64,000 nucleotides of DNA from Blastocladiella emersonii ATCC 22665 (Eukaryota; Blastocladiomycota; Blastocladiomycetes; Blastocladiales; Blastocladiaceae), in the NCBI GenBank assembly GCA_025594325.1, contig JANHCV010000012.1:1-64000 (forward strand), read 5' to 3'. The notes below the pieces were generated by a model. It ran no database searches, was not told where the DNA came from, and saw nothing but the letters and a program-made list of their open reading frames with translations. This document shows positions 50,201-60,884 of this stretch, piece by piece (the stretch's first letter is position 1; each line of letters starts with the position of its first letter). Position numbers and translations under genes: made by a program.

Positions 50201-53200
50201 TAGGTCTCAAGGAACCACGCCTGGTACGCGTGGGGGTCCGCCGAGTGGAGCACGTGGCCCACGGTGCTGGAGCGATCACACGAGAGACCCTTGAACGAGT
50301 AGTCTTCCGTGCGCCCGGCCTCGGTGGAAATCACCACGCTCGACGAGAGGGCTGCCGCATACTCGGAGGAAATCGCGCGAGCGTCCACGGTCACCGGGAC
50401 GTGGGAGAGGAGGTGGAAGAGGTCGATGGAGCGGGAGACCAGGTCAGTCGAGACCTCAAAATGCTCCATAATGGGCGCAGCGCACGAGGTGCACACGGCC
50501 GAGCCGTTGGCGTAGTCGATCGGGTTGAGGGCCTGGGACAGGTTGCACTGGGCGCACTCCGAGACAGGGGCGGCGAGAAGCGCGGGCGGCTGCAGCTCGA
50601 ACCCGAGACCAGACGACTGCCACGACTCCGTGGCTACCTTGATGTCCGCAGGCGAAGACGTGATGGCGCGGGCCAGGAGGTGCGAAATTTTGGCGAGATC
50701 GTCAGACGAGAGCCCGAACTGCTCGGCGTCGTGCGCGAACGACGCAGCGTCGGACATGTGCGCCGTAGCAACAAAGGCCACGTCAACAGGCGGAACGCTC
50801 GTGGCAGCGAGCTTCTTCGAGGCGACGCTCTTGAGGTACACAAGGTACCGGCGCACGGCGGCGCTGATGAAGACGCGGTCGTAGTAGAGCGTGGCGTGCT
50901 GCTGCAGGTAACCACGGATCGCGGGGAGGGCCTCGATGACACACGAGTCAAGGGCAGGAACGGCCGAAGACTGGGCGGCCGATGTCAAGACGCTGGTACT
51001 GCGCTCAACAGCCTCAAAGGTGTCCAGGCTGTCGACCTCAACCTTGATGGCGACACACGGAACAGCGGCCTGCGACGCGATGGGAGCCGCGGGCTGCTCC
51101 TCGGCAAAGGTCTCGGAGAGCTCGACTCCGTGGAGGGCGGCAAACTGCGCGGCAAAAGCGATCGGGTCGGAGGCAGCAATGATCTCGCCGATGGCCGCCT
51201 TGGGCGACTGAGTGCCGAGCGCGTACAGCTCGGTGGGCGCGCCGTCCTGGCCGCTGACGAGCACGTGCATGCGCGCATACTGGGTGTACGCGGCGTTGAG
51301 CTCCTCGGCGGTCCACTCCTCGGACACGGTACAGAGCTTCTGGAATAGCTCGAGCGCCGTCGGGACGAGGTCCACGGACAGGACGCGCTCCTCGCGGATG
51401 GTGGCGGAGCACGCGACGCACTCGGCCGACCCGTTGGCGTAAGCGGCAGCATCGACGGACTGCGCCGTCTGGCACGACAGGCATGTCACATGCGGCGGCG
51501 CGATGAGGGCGGGCACGGACAGCTCGAAGCCGAGGTTGGTGGCTGTCGCCCACGCGACGGAATCGGTCTTGCCGTTGAAGGCGCGGCCGAGCGGGTCGGC
51601 GAGGGCGGCGAGCTGGGCCTTGGAGATGCCGAACTTGGCCATGTCGTGGGCGAATGCGGCCGGGGCGGCGGTCATGTGCGCGAGCATCATCATGGCGACA
51701 TCGACGGGGGGAACCATGCCCGTGTCACAGCCGACGGCGACGGCGCGCAGGTACTTGATGTAGCGGCGAATCGCGGTCGTGATGAAGACGCGGTCCGTGT
51801 AGATGGTGGCGCGCTGGATCAGGTACTGCTTGACGATGCGCAGCGTCTTGATAGTGAGAGTGCGCGTCGTCGTGACCGTGGTCTTGGTCGTGGCGGTCGA
51901 GCGGGCAGCGCCGGCGGCGGGCGCGAGCGCGGTGAGCGACACGCCAAAGTGGGTCTCGAACCACGACTGGTACTCGGCGGGGCGCTGGGTGTGGACGAGG
52001 TGGCCCGCGGCGACAGCCTCGTCACGCGTCGCAATCGAGTAGAGCTCCTTGTCGCCCGAGTCATTGGTCACGATCACGGCCATGTCCATGTACCGTGCGT
52101 ACGCGTCCTGGGCAACGGCGGCGGGGACGGTCTCGAAGGCGCGCAGCTGCCCGGCGTACGCGGCGGTCGCGGAGGCGAGGTCGACCGAGAAGTTGGCGGC
52201 CAGCGCATCGGCAGGGAGATGCTTCTCAACCTGCGACCAGGCGGCAGCCGCCTCCTTGGTGTCGGCAGCAGTCGCGCGAACGAGGACATTGTCGGCAGCG
52301 GCAACGATGCGCTCACGGGCGGGGCCGTCAACGGCGATGGCCGACACGTCACGCTGGAACGCGTCGGGCTGCGCCGCGTGCGCGCTCATGACCACGGCCA
52401 CATCAACGGGCGGCGTGGGAGCGCTTGACGCGGCGGCGGCGCCAGCGGCAGCAGCCGTGGCGGAGCCCGAGTTCAGGAAGTGCAGGAACTGCTTGTAGCG
52501 GGCGACGGCAGCGGACACCGCACCCGACTCGGCAACGGCGGCGTGGACCTTGGCCGACGCGAGCTTGAGCTCAGCAAAGTTCTGGCTGGTCACGGAGCGC
52601 AGGACAGGGTTCTTGTCCATGCGCACCTCCTCCTGGAGGTCTTTGCCCTCCTCGACGAGGACGTCGTCGAGGTTGGTGACGTGCGACACCTCGGCGACCG
52701 GGGCCGAGCGGCGCAGGCGGAGCGGGCGGCCGCGGACCGTGTCCCAGTGGTGGTAGTTGATGCCGACGTCCTGCATGACGAGAGCGACCGTGTGGTGGTC
52801 GGCGACGTCGCCGTACATGGCGCGCGAGGCCGCCACGTAGTGGTTGGGCCAGAGGGAGTGCGTGAGGTAGGCGAGGACGACGTCGGCGGTCCAGTCCTGG
52901 GGCTCGAGGTGGTGGACGGACTCGTTGCCGCTGGCGTCGGTCACGAAGATGGACCGGCGCAGGGACTGGGTGCGGTACGTGTCAGCGGCCTTGGTCTTGG
53001 CGGCCGCGTCGAGGTGCAGCTCGGTGAGGACCGAGAGCACCGACGCGCGCCACGTCTGGACCGTGCGGACGAGGTCGACCGAGAACATGGCGAAGGCCGT
53101 GTAGACCTGCGGGTCGCGCATGAGCAGGAGCTGCTGCTTGTTGATGGTGCGCCAGCACACGTTGCACTCGACGGCCTTGTCGCCCATGCGCAGCTTGATG

Positions 53201-55984
53201 AAGTCGGCGACCTCGATCGGGCGGTAGCTGCAGCACGTCGGGCACTGGAGGAGCCACGCGTGCTCGACCACGTCGGCGTTGTGCAGCAGGACGTAGGGCA
53301 TGCCGGTGAACTGCTCCCACGCGTTCTGGGACGACGCGTCAATGTGGCGCGTGAGGGTCTGGACCAGGAACCGGCGCAGCGGGAACGGCGTGAGCAGGAT
53401 GCGCGGCACCTCGGACTCGCCGAAGATGGCCTTGAGGTCGCGCATGTACGAGGGCGTGTGCGACAGGTGGTTGTACCACACGAGGAGCACGTCGACGGGC
53501 GGCATCACGTCGTGCGCGTTGGTGCCGGGCGTGCCGAGCATGACGAGCCAGGCGTAGTAGCGGCGCTCGGCCTTGAGGAGGTACAAGGTGTCGACCTTGC
53601 CCTCGGTGTTCTTGTCCTGGTGGCGGGCCAGCGACAGGTGCGAGGCGAACGAGGACAGGAGGTCGAGGTGCGCGTCCATGGCCTCGGCCGAAAGCAGCGA
53701 GTCCCACGACTCGGACTCGTCGACGGCGCCGGGCACGTTGACGGTCACGGTGCGCGTATTCTTTTTGGTCGACTCGAACATGGCGCGCAGGGCCTGGACC
53801 GAGGGGCCCTTGATCTTGGGCGAGGCCGCGGCGACAGCCTTGCCGGCGGGCGTCACCGAGAGCGCCTGCACCTGCTGCTCGAGCTTGTCGAGGTCCTTGG
53901 CCACGTTGGCGAGCGACGGCTTCTTCTGGACCGTGGCGCCGGCCGCCGCGGCAGCGGTGGCCGTCGTGACGGCAGTGATGACCGAGGCGGCGACCGTCGC
54001 GGTGGCGCTGTCGGCAGCGGCGACCTGGGCCACATCCTTGGAGGCGGTGGCGATAGCGGCAATCTCGCGCTGCTCGGACACGCTGCCCGAGGCGGCGGGC
54101 TCGCCAATCACGTGGACGTGGATGTCGTCGATGCTGGCCGAGGCCATGGTGGCGGCAGCGGCGTAGAGGCGCATCTGGTGCTGCTGGGCGACGAGCGAGA
54201 GGGCGACGGCGTCCTGGTTGAGGATGACGATCTTGGCGAAGCGCTCGAGCGAGTAGTCGAGGTAGGCCTGCGGGGTGAGCAGCGAGGTCCAGTAGGCGAG
54301 GAGGACGTCGGCCTCGACGGCGAGGGCCTTGGAGCTGTCCTCGCGGGTTGCAGCGGTGGTGAGGAGGTGGCGCAGGACAACGGCGAGCTCGGAGGCGCTC
54401 TTGGCCGAGTAGACGGCAACGCGAGCGGCGCTCGACGACTTGCCAGCAGCAGCCTCGGTCTGGGCCTGGTCCTCGGCTTCATCCTCATCAAAGTGGGCGA
54501 GCACGGTGCGGACCTGGGCGGCGACAAAGGGCAGCGAGACGGCAAAGTCGATGGAGAAGCGCAGCAGCGGGATGTGCGAGCGCTTGTCGAGGTCGTCGGA
54601 GAGGTAGACGGCGAGCGAGGCAGCCGTGAGCGAGCGGCGGCAGCCCGAACAGACGACGGCAGCGGCGGCGGAGGAGGCGTTCTCGGCGAGCGGGGTGGCG
54701 GGCTCGGAGACGGTGTCGGGCTCGATCTTGGCGTAGCTGTCGGCCGAGACGACGTTGACGGTGGCGCAGTCGGGACAGGCGACGGTGACGCGGGTCTTGG
54801 GGGCGGGGCCCCAGGTGAAGCCGGTGAAGGACTCCCAGGCGAGCTGGTCCTCGGCCTTGATGTCGGCCGAGCTGGCGGTCGGGAAGGGGAGGCTCAGGAG
54901 CTGGTCGCGCACGTCCTGGCCAAAGAGGGCGCAGATGTCGTCGGCGTAGCGGGCCACGTCGCACACGACGTGGGCGTACCACATGGCGCGGACGTCGGGC
55001 GGCGGGACGGGGAGGTGGTCGGCGAGGGCGGCGCCGAGGGCGAGGCCACCCAGCTCGCGGTGGAGGGCGGTGGCGCGGGTGGCGAGCAGGGTGAGCCAGG
55101 CGTAGTAGCGGTCCTCGAGGGCGACGAGGTGGCTGGCGAGGAAGCGCTGGGTGGAGAACTCGGCCGTGGAGACGAGCAGGCGCAGGAGGCGCAGGTGGTC
55201 GTTGAGGGCGGCGGCCGAGAGGCCGAGCGAGGGCGAGGCGGCGGCGGTGCCGAGCGAGGCGATCTGCGAGATGATGGGAGAGCGCGGCACGTTGGCAAGG
55301 TTGAGCGGGAGCGGGCGGGCCGAAGAGCGGCGGGCCGACGACTCGGCGAAGCTCGAGGCCATGCGGTCGACGGCGGACTGCTCGCGCGACGACTCGTCAA
55401 ACTAGCGGGGATGGGTGTGTGGTGTCAGTGTCAGTGGCGGTCGTTTGGGTCGGGTTGCAATGACAGCAAGCATACCAACGGCGAGTCCGGGACCTTGGTC
55501 AGGACGGGGGCGTCGCCCTCGGCGGCCGACGCGAGGACGGGCGTGGCGGCATCGGCCGAGGCGGCAGCGGCCGTGTCGATGGAGAGGGACTTGGCGGCGG
55601 TAGCGGTGGTGGTCGTCGCAGACGACGTGGAGGTAGTGGTGGTCGGCACGGCCGCGGGGGCCTCAACGGCGGCGGCGGCGGGGCGCGGGATCGGGGTCTT
55701 GACGATGATCTTCTTGACGTGGATGATCTTCTTGCGCAGGATGGAGCCGTCGGGCTGGACCGTCTCGACGATCTCCTCGGTGCGCACCTCGCGCGGCTCG
55801 CTGTAGGTGAAGTTGGGGTCGCGCACGAAGCCGGCCGCCTGGTCGGTAATAATGCCGGGCAATCAGGCGGTGGGTTGCGCGCTGCGAGTGAGTAACCGCG
55901 CCGTCACCGCGGCCCACGCGGGGCCACTTTCGGGGCAGAACAACGTACCGGAGCGGGCGCGGCGGGCGGCGGCGACGAGGACAT
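44296..55984 (-). CDS. Giant multi-module DUF1399/GRDP-like protein (about 3834 aa, three exons)
   Basis: Function unknown. The protein is about eleven diverged copies of one module. Typically a module has a helical lead, a PPxDVxxxWxxH motif followed by Y-x2-D and FG, a W-x2-FTG box, two CxxC pairs, and a second HxL-like, Y, FG motif. PPxDV boxes lie near residues 266, 767, 1130, 1364, 1670, 2733, 3069 and 3425, with degenerate equivalents near 1977, 2236 and 2464. CxxC pairs start at 342/384, 853/879, 1440/1461, 1749/1770, 2794/2810, 3151/3178 and 3524/3550, and probably bind zinc. The C-terminus is lysine-rich. DUF1399 proteins in plants (GRDP) are linked to stress and hormone responses; that role is not established here. 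Exons are 55984-55949, 55838-55476 and 55401-44296. Introns have GTACGT and GTATGC donors, CAG and TAG acceptors, and phase 0 throughout. The start ATG has a strong CGCCACCATG context. Confidence 0.85.
55402..55475 (-). other. Intron 2 of the giant gene
   Basis: 74 nt, GTATGC...CCGCTAG, with CTGAC copies shortly before the acceptor. Splicing joins TTG to TTT in phase 0 and adds FDESSREQSAVDR ahead of the internal Met at 55362, with no stop codon between. Confidence 0.8.
55839..55948 (-). other. Intron 1 of the giant gene
   Basis: 110 nt, GTACGT...GACCAG, with a CTGAT before the acceptor. It joins a 12-codon first exon (MSSSPPPAAPAP) to exon 2 in phase 0. Without it, exon 2 has no ATG, because a TGA precedes its open frame. 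Confidence 0.7.
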
Positions 55985-56619
55985 GGTGGCGGGTGGCGGG
56001 CGTCGGCGCGGGCGGGCGAGCAGGCGTCGGTCGGTCGCGGGCGGGATCAGGGCCGGGATGCGGTGCTCGGGGAGGTGTACGGATACAGTTTCTATGCGGA
56101 GGAGGCCTCGGGTCTGGCTCTCGCACCCACGGCGGGCGGCGGCTGCGGCTTCAGTCTAGCTGGTCAGGACTTGACCCCGGGCGAGCGCAGGCGGCGGTCT
56201 GGCGGCTCGGGTCGTCAGCGTCGCGGGTTGCCTCGGCAGGCGGGTGCTCTCGGCAACGCACAGAGTGTTGAGTCTCGGGTGACGAGAGTCGAGGTCGCGG
56301 TGCCTCGAGCAACTTGGCGAGCGGGGAGAAGTCGTCGAGAGCGGCGGTGGCGAGCTTCAGCCACTCGCGCAAGCTCTCGCAAACGAAAAGCACACAAGGA
56401 ACTGTATCGGCTCTAAGTGTGGCCTCACGTGATTGTCTCGCATCCCGATCTGGCGCCCGGACGCGCGCGGCGGATAACTCGCATCGAATTTTCACCTCAT
56501 CCGCGCCCTACACTCAGCGCCGACTCGATTCGACGCACTGCACCCGTTATAAAGGGCGCCCGCGCCCCTGCCCTTTCTCCCGCTGGCAACACGCACTCGC
56601 TCATTGCAACGTAGCTACC
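55985..56619. promoter_or_regulatory. Shared upstream region between divergent giant gene and ABCG gene
   Basis: 635 bp between the two start codons, which point away from each other. It is GC-rich with short open frames but no recognisable gene. It must hold both promoters and 5' UTRs; the only canonical element I see is a TATA box on the ABCG side. Confidence 0.65.
56548..56553 (+). promoter_or_regulatory. TATA box of the ABCG gene
   Basis: TATAAA, 67-72 bp before the ATG at 56620. Its position excludes the in-frame Met codons further upstream (from 56314) as the main start, since they would lie before the promoter. Confidence 0.65.
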
Positions 56620-58820
56620 ATGACTGGACACCCAGCCACCACCGACGTGGCCCCGGCCCACCACGCCGTGGCCGTCGACGTCGACGACGTGCGCGCCGCC
56701 GACACCAAGCGCGCGCCCGACGCCGCCGCCTCGACCTCCATCCCCGAGCTGCCCGTCGAGAACCGCATCAACATCGCCTTCGACGAGCTGGGCTTCACCA
56801 TCAAGATTGGCAGCGGTAAGAAGGCCTACGACCGCGAGGTCCTCAAGGGCATTGCTTCCTCCTTCAAGGCCGGTCGCCTCACCGTCATCATTGGGGCGAG
56901 CGGGAGTGGTAAAACCAGTTTGTTAAACGCCATTGCCGGCGAGGCCAAGATTGGCGCCATCTCGGGCAACCTGTACCTCAACGGCAAGCGCTCAACGGGC
57001 GCCGAGATCAAGCGCGTCTCGGCGTTTGTCCACCAGGAGGACGTCATTCTTGGCACGCAGACTGTCCTCGAGGCCGTGACCATGGCCGCCAAGCTCCGCC
57101 TTCCCCACGACATGCCCGAGGCCGAGCGCATGCGCCGCGTCGATGAGACCATCTCTATGCTCGGACTCGACAAGTGCAAGCACTCGCTCATCGGCACGGC
57201 CACCATGAAGGGCATTTCGGGCGGCGAGAAGAAGCGCGTGTCGATGGCCATGGAGCTCATCTCGAATCCACCAGCAATCTTCCTCGACGAAAGTACTAGC
57301 GGTTTGGACTGCTTCAACGCCTGGTCCGTCGTACGCCTGCTCAAGGACCTCGCAATCAGTGGCCGAACGGTTGTCGCGACGCTCCACCAACCGTCGTCCG
57401 AGATCTTCCACATGGTCGACGACCTTTGCATCGTCTCCCAGGGCGAGATCATGTACTATGGCCCTGCCGAAGAGTCCGTGCCCTACTTTGCTCGTGCTGG
57501 TTACGCTTGCCCTCAATACTCGAACCCGGCCGACTACTTCTTCATGGACATCCTCAACACGACCAGCGCCGGCTCGGGCACCGGTCCTTACTCGCCCGAG
57601 GACCGTATCCCTCGCCTTCTCGAGGCGTGGAAAGCTTCATCCGAGAACGCTGCAGTGCTCAAAGAAATTGCCCAGCCGCCGCGGAGCGACGGCATTACGC
57701 GCGCGTCCTTCAAGTACGTGCCGCGCTTCACGGAGCAGTTCGCCGTTTTACTCGGTCGCGCTGGCAAGAACGCCTTCCGCAACAAGCTTATCATCAAGGC
57801 CAAGCTCGGTCAATCCCTGTTCATGGCGGTGCTACTCGGGCTCCTGTACCTCAATATCCCGGGTCGCAAGGCCGCGACGCAGATTCAGGACCGGTCCGGC
57901 GTGCTCTTCTTCCTCGCTGTCAACCAAGTGATGGGTGGTGCCATGGGCATCCTCTCGGTCTTCTCCGCCGAGAAGCAGGTCTTCCAGCGCGAGTACGGTG
58001 CTGGCTACTATCGACTCCCCGCCTTCTTCTTCTCCAAGATGGCCGTCGAGTTCCCCTTCCAGCTCGCCATGCCAGCGCTTCTCGTGGCGATCCTGTACTG
58101 GATGGTCGGTCTCCAGAACGATGCGGGCAAGTTCATCATCACGATTGTCGTTACCATCGCCATGGCGCTTTGCGGCACGGCCATTGGCACGCTTGCCGCG
58201 TGCGCCTTCGACGACCTGAGTGTCGCGCTGACTATCGTGCCGGTACGCGACTTTTTTCTGAATCTACTACCACGATCGACCACTGACTCGGATTTCTTCC
58301 TCCGCGTAACTTCTACAGCTGCTCCTCTTGCCGGTACGCATATTACCTCGTAATCGTCCTCAATGATGGAGCGTGACTGACTCTTCGCGATTCGGACCTC
58401 GTCCTCGCCATCATTCCAAAGTTGATGTTGGTTTCGGGCTTGTTTGCGTCAAAACTACCCGCATTCATCGATTGGCTCAAATATCTCAGCCCAATGAAAT
58501 TCGGCTTCACGGCGCTTGTGAAAAACGAATTTTCGGGCCTGGTGATCTGCCCGACGGCCGACGACACGCCGCAGGCTCGGGCGCGCGGTTGCACGGCTGG
58601 CGAGGACGTGATTACCAACCTCAACCTCGACGACCAGGGTTCCGTGGTTGTCAACCTCATTGTCATGTTCGCGCTCTGGGCGGGTCTCCTCATTCTCTCC
58701 TACCTCGCGCTCTGGCGCGTCGTCAGCTCTGCCAAGAACATTGACTTTTCCGCGCCCGACAAGAAGAAGAAGGGAGCCAAGGACGACGCTCCTCTGCTCA
58801 CTGGCGTCTCGGCTCAGTAG
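56620..58820 (+). CDS. ABCG-family (White/BCRP type) half-transporter, three exons, 678 aa
   Basis: ATP-driven membrane exporter with the ABCG order: nucleotide-binding domain first, then six membrane helices; it would work as a dimer. Substrate cannot be told. Motifs: Walker A GASGSGKT at residue 92; Q-loop region VHQED; signature ISGGEKKR at 199; Walker B AIFLDE with D223/E224 followed by STSGLD, where most ABC proteins have PTSGLD; H-loop H256 in TLHQPSS. Membrane segments begin near residue 390, and the last is near 622-648, before a Lys-rich tail. Exons are 56620-58242, 58319-58333 and 58422-58820, joined in phase 0; both donors are GTACGC. Without splicing the frame runs into a stop at 58353 and loses the final helices. 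The N-terminus is acidic and Ala-rich. A TATA box and a downstream AATAAA support the limits. Confidence 0.9.
58319..58333 (+). other. 15-nt microexon of the ABCG gene
   Basis: CTGCTCCTCTTGCCG encodes LLLLP. It lies between CTACAG and GTACGC, with flanking introns of 76 nt (58243-58318) and 88 nt (58334-58421). Including it gives TIVP-LLLLP-LMLVSGLF, the usual distance of about nine residues between the conserved Pro and the (S/G)G of ABCG helix 5. Skipping it would stay in frame but shorten the helix by five residues. Confidence 0.75.
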
Positions 58821-58884
58821 ATCTCGCTCGTCTGCCCTTGTTGATTTTCCCCGGCCGTGGCCTTTGTTTCCTCGCAATCCGTGC

Positions 58885-58890
58885 AATAAA
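58885..58890 (+). terminator. Polyadenylation signal of the ABCG gene
   Basis: AATAAA 65 nt after the stop codon at 58820. Confidence 0.6.
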
Positions 58891-59783
58891 CTCTGTTATG
58901 CTTACCGAACCAGCAATTCCTTTGGATCACATGCGAGACATTAGTGTAGTCATGCTTCAGTGAGCATGTACGCCGCCTCTTGAGCGACTTTCGATGGTCG
59001 CAGACAGACAGAATGAAGTGGCGCCGAGCAACACACGCTCTCTGACCCTGGCACTCCAAGAACCGCAGGAATTTACAGGAACTCTAACACCAGCCGAAGC
59101 GGACATGGGGAGTGTCGCGGGCGAAGGTCGAAACACGCGCCGCGCCACGCACGTGGTCGCTGATCAAGAATTGATGGTTTGATCCCGTCAAGATTCCTGG
59201 TCCGGAGCAACCCACGGATTCCAGAATAGTGAGCTCCAGGCCCGCTGACGTACGCAAGAACGGGCGGGGAAAAGTTGTTGTGTGTAGGACGTCGAATCGT
59301 GGACGTCTCATTCAACCACTCGAATGGCTAACCACGAACCTAGTACCAGGTGGATGACTTGACAAACGAGCAGTAAACAGAATGGACCGCCTGACGCTGT
59401 ATCGACTGGGGCGAGGTTCCAACGACAGAGGCTGATCAAAGCTTGATCATGGTCGCGTGTGTGGCGCGGCGCGTCAGCTGTGAGGACATCGCTCTTGATC
59501 CCCCGACCATTTTGTCACTCCAGTCACCACGCGTCGCGACGCGTTTTGGTCGTTCTCGCATTATCTTCTGTGCATGATCCCAAAACGGGGGAACTCAAGG
59601 CCGTCGCGTTCCATTAGTGCTTTGCACAACTGAATCAACTGGCACAACCTGACCGTCACCAGGAACTTTGTTTTGACGGCCTAGCCGGCAACCTAACATC
59701 CACTAGCGTTAACAGTTACGTCGCCAAGTCGCTCACGTCCTTGCACAACATGCACGCCCTCCTCAAACCGGCCAGGAATCTGC
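58891..59783. other. Intergenic region without a recognised gene
   Basis: Mixed composition, less GC-rich than the genes, with short unremarkable frames on both strands. The one notable element is a 16-bp palindrome at 59529-59544. Confidence 0.6.
59529..59544. other. 16-bp perfect palindrome
   Basis: ACGCGTCGCGACGCGT equals its reverse complement. Function unknown; CpG-rich palindromes of this size can occur by chance in GC-rich DNA. Confidence 0.6.
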
Positions 59784-60884
59784 GTGAGCGCAAGGCCAAC
59801 TCGGCGGTGCCACTTTCGCTCTCTATCAGCAGTCGGTGATAAATGCGAGATCGAGCAGGAGGACGATAAAATTGCCGACGAGTGCATCGAGGTCTTAAAT
59901 CACAGGACTACCACCGACAAGGACGCAATCAGCGATCACTATATGCTCCACTCCAACGAGCTTGAGTTGCCCTCGTTCTACGACTTGATCCGGTACTGTC
60001 GAGAGGAGCCTATCAAGGTCACGTCGCCACACGAAGCAGCCGTTCCCTGGAGGCAATACCGAAGACGGCGACGCGGCGTGCGCCGAGCGTGGTTGCCAGG
60101 CCGAGCCGTAGTTCAATTCCCGGCATATTCTGAAGCGGGAAAGCTCAGCTCCGATGGATCAACTACTTCCGCGACCATGTGAAAATGTCGCCCGGCAAGC
60201 TGGTTTAAGATTTGGATGCCGACAACAGCGCGAGGCTTCAGCAAGTGGATCTTTGACGTGTCGGAGGTACTGGTATGGAGAACGACAACGAGGGTGACGG
60301 TGAGATCATACCCGTCCGGCATCGCGCAAGAAGCTTACGACAACGAGCGGTCCTGCACGAGATCCTGTCGATCATCCCCAAAAACGACCAGCACGCGGCC
60401 ATGCTCCTCATGTCGGCAGTAGACTACGGACCGCTCTCGAACTCAAACACGCCTATACCTGCTGCGCCACTCGAGCCTAGCCAGGAGCTGCTCAAGATCG
60501 ACTCAGATCCCGCGTGGTTCGCACAACTCGTCAACTACTTTGTTTGATCTGGCCAAGAAGGCCGAGCAGAATGGCCGTCGCTTGGCAGCAGAACTTGCAA
60601 CTGTGCCGCCTCGAGCCCGAGTCGTCGGCGGAGATGGCAGTGTCGCATCACCTGCCACCTTAGTACAGCTTTTGAAGCAGGAGCAGCCTGCTCCGTACCT
60701 TCGGAGGCTCAACGTCGAAGAGCGCTGCGTCGTCAAGCACGTGGAGTCGACGCTCGATACTATTGAGCGCGCAACGACGCTGACATCGAACAGCTCCTCG
60801 CGAACATTCACGGCGAGGCGGCCACGAGCAAGAGTCGCGTCTCACATAAGTTCGATAAAACGGTTGATGCCCAATCGGTTATAA
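59784..60884 (+). pseudogene. Decayed protein-coding region, identity unknown
   Basis: Several consecutive stretches read like ordinary protein but lie in different frames or are cut by stops. About 59835-60040 reads DKCEIEQEDDKIADECIEV and ends near SFYDLIRYCREEPIKVTSP. A +1-shifted frame then continues with GGNTEDGDAACAERGCQAEP to a TAG. A third frame gives LRWINYFRDHVKMSPGKLV and then TAA, DLDADNSARLQQVDL and TGA. The stretch 60275-60547 reads EILSIIPKNDQHAAMLLM to QLVNYFV and a stop, and one base away the frame LFDLAKKAEQNGRRLAAEL continues to 60884. No introns with the local GTRYGY donors repair these breaks. I recognise no family. It could instead be a real gene with unusual splicing or sequence errors. 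Confidence 0.45.

Noticed and set aside
52480-55806. 1108-codon open frame on the + strand opposite the giant gene
   Set aside because: It is the antisense of a GC-rich coding exon; C/G-ending codons remove stop codons from the opposite strand. It lacks domains and crosses the giant gene's exon 2, intron 2 and exon 3. The same reason dismisses other long antisense frames at 43356-44231, 44095-45186, 45541-47970, 48892-51348 and 51490-52428.
56314-56619. Upstream in-frame start for the ABCG gene at 56314
   Set aside because: It lies before the TATA box at 56548, the extra residues are not ABCG-like, and the ATG at 56620 follows a suitable leader.
58243-58421. Single 179-nt intron in the ABCG gene without the microexon
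   Set aside because: It is in frame, but it shortens the gap between the conserved Pro and the SGLF residues of helix 5 to four residues, and it ignores a good AG/GT pair around five hydrophobic codons. Kept only as possible skipping.
60105-60130. tRNA-like GTTCAATTCC box
   Set aside because: The flanking bases do not form a T-arm with an acceptor stem, and no A box is placed correctly. It lies within the decayed coding region.
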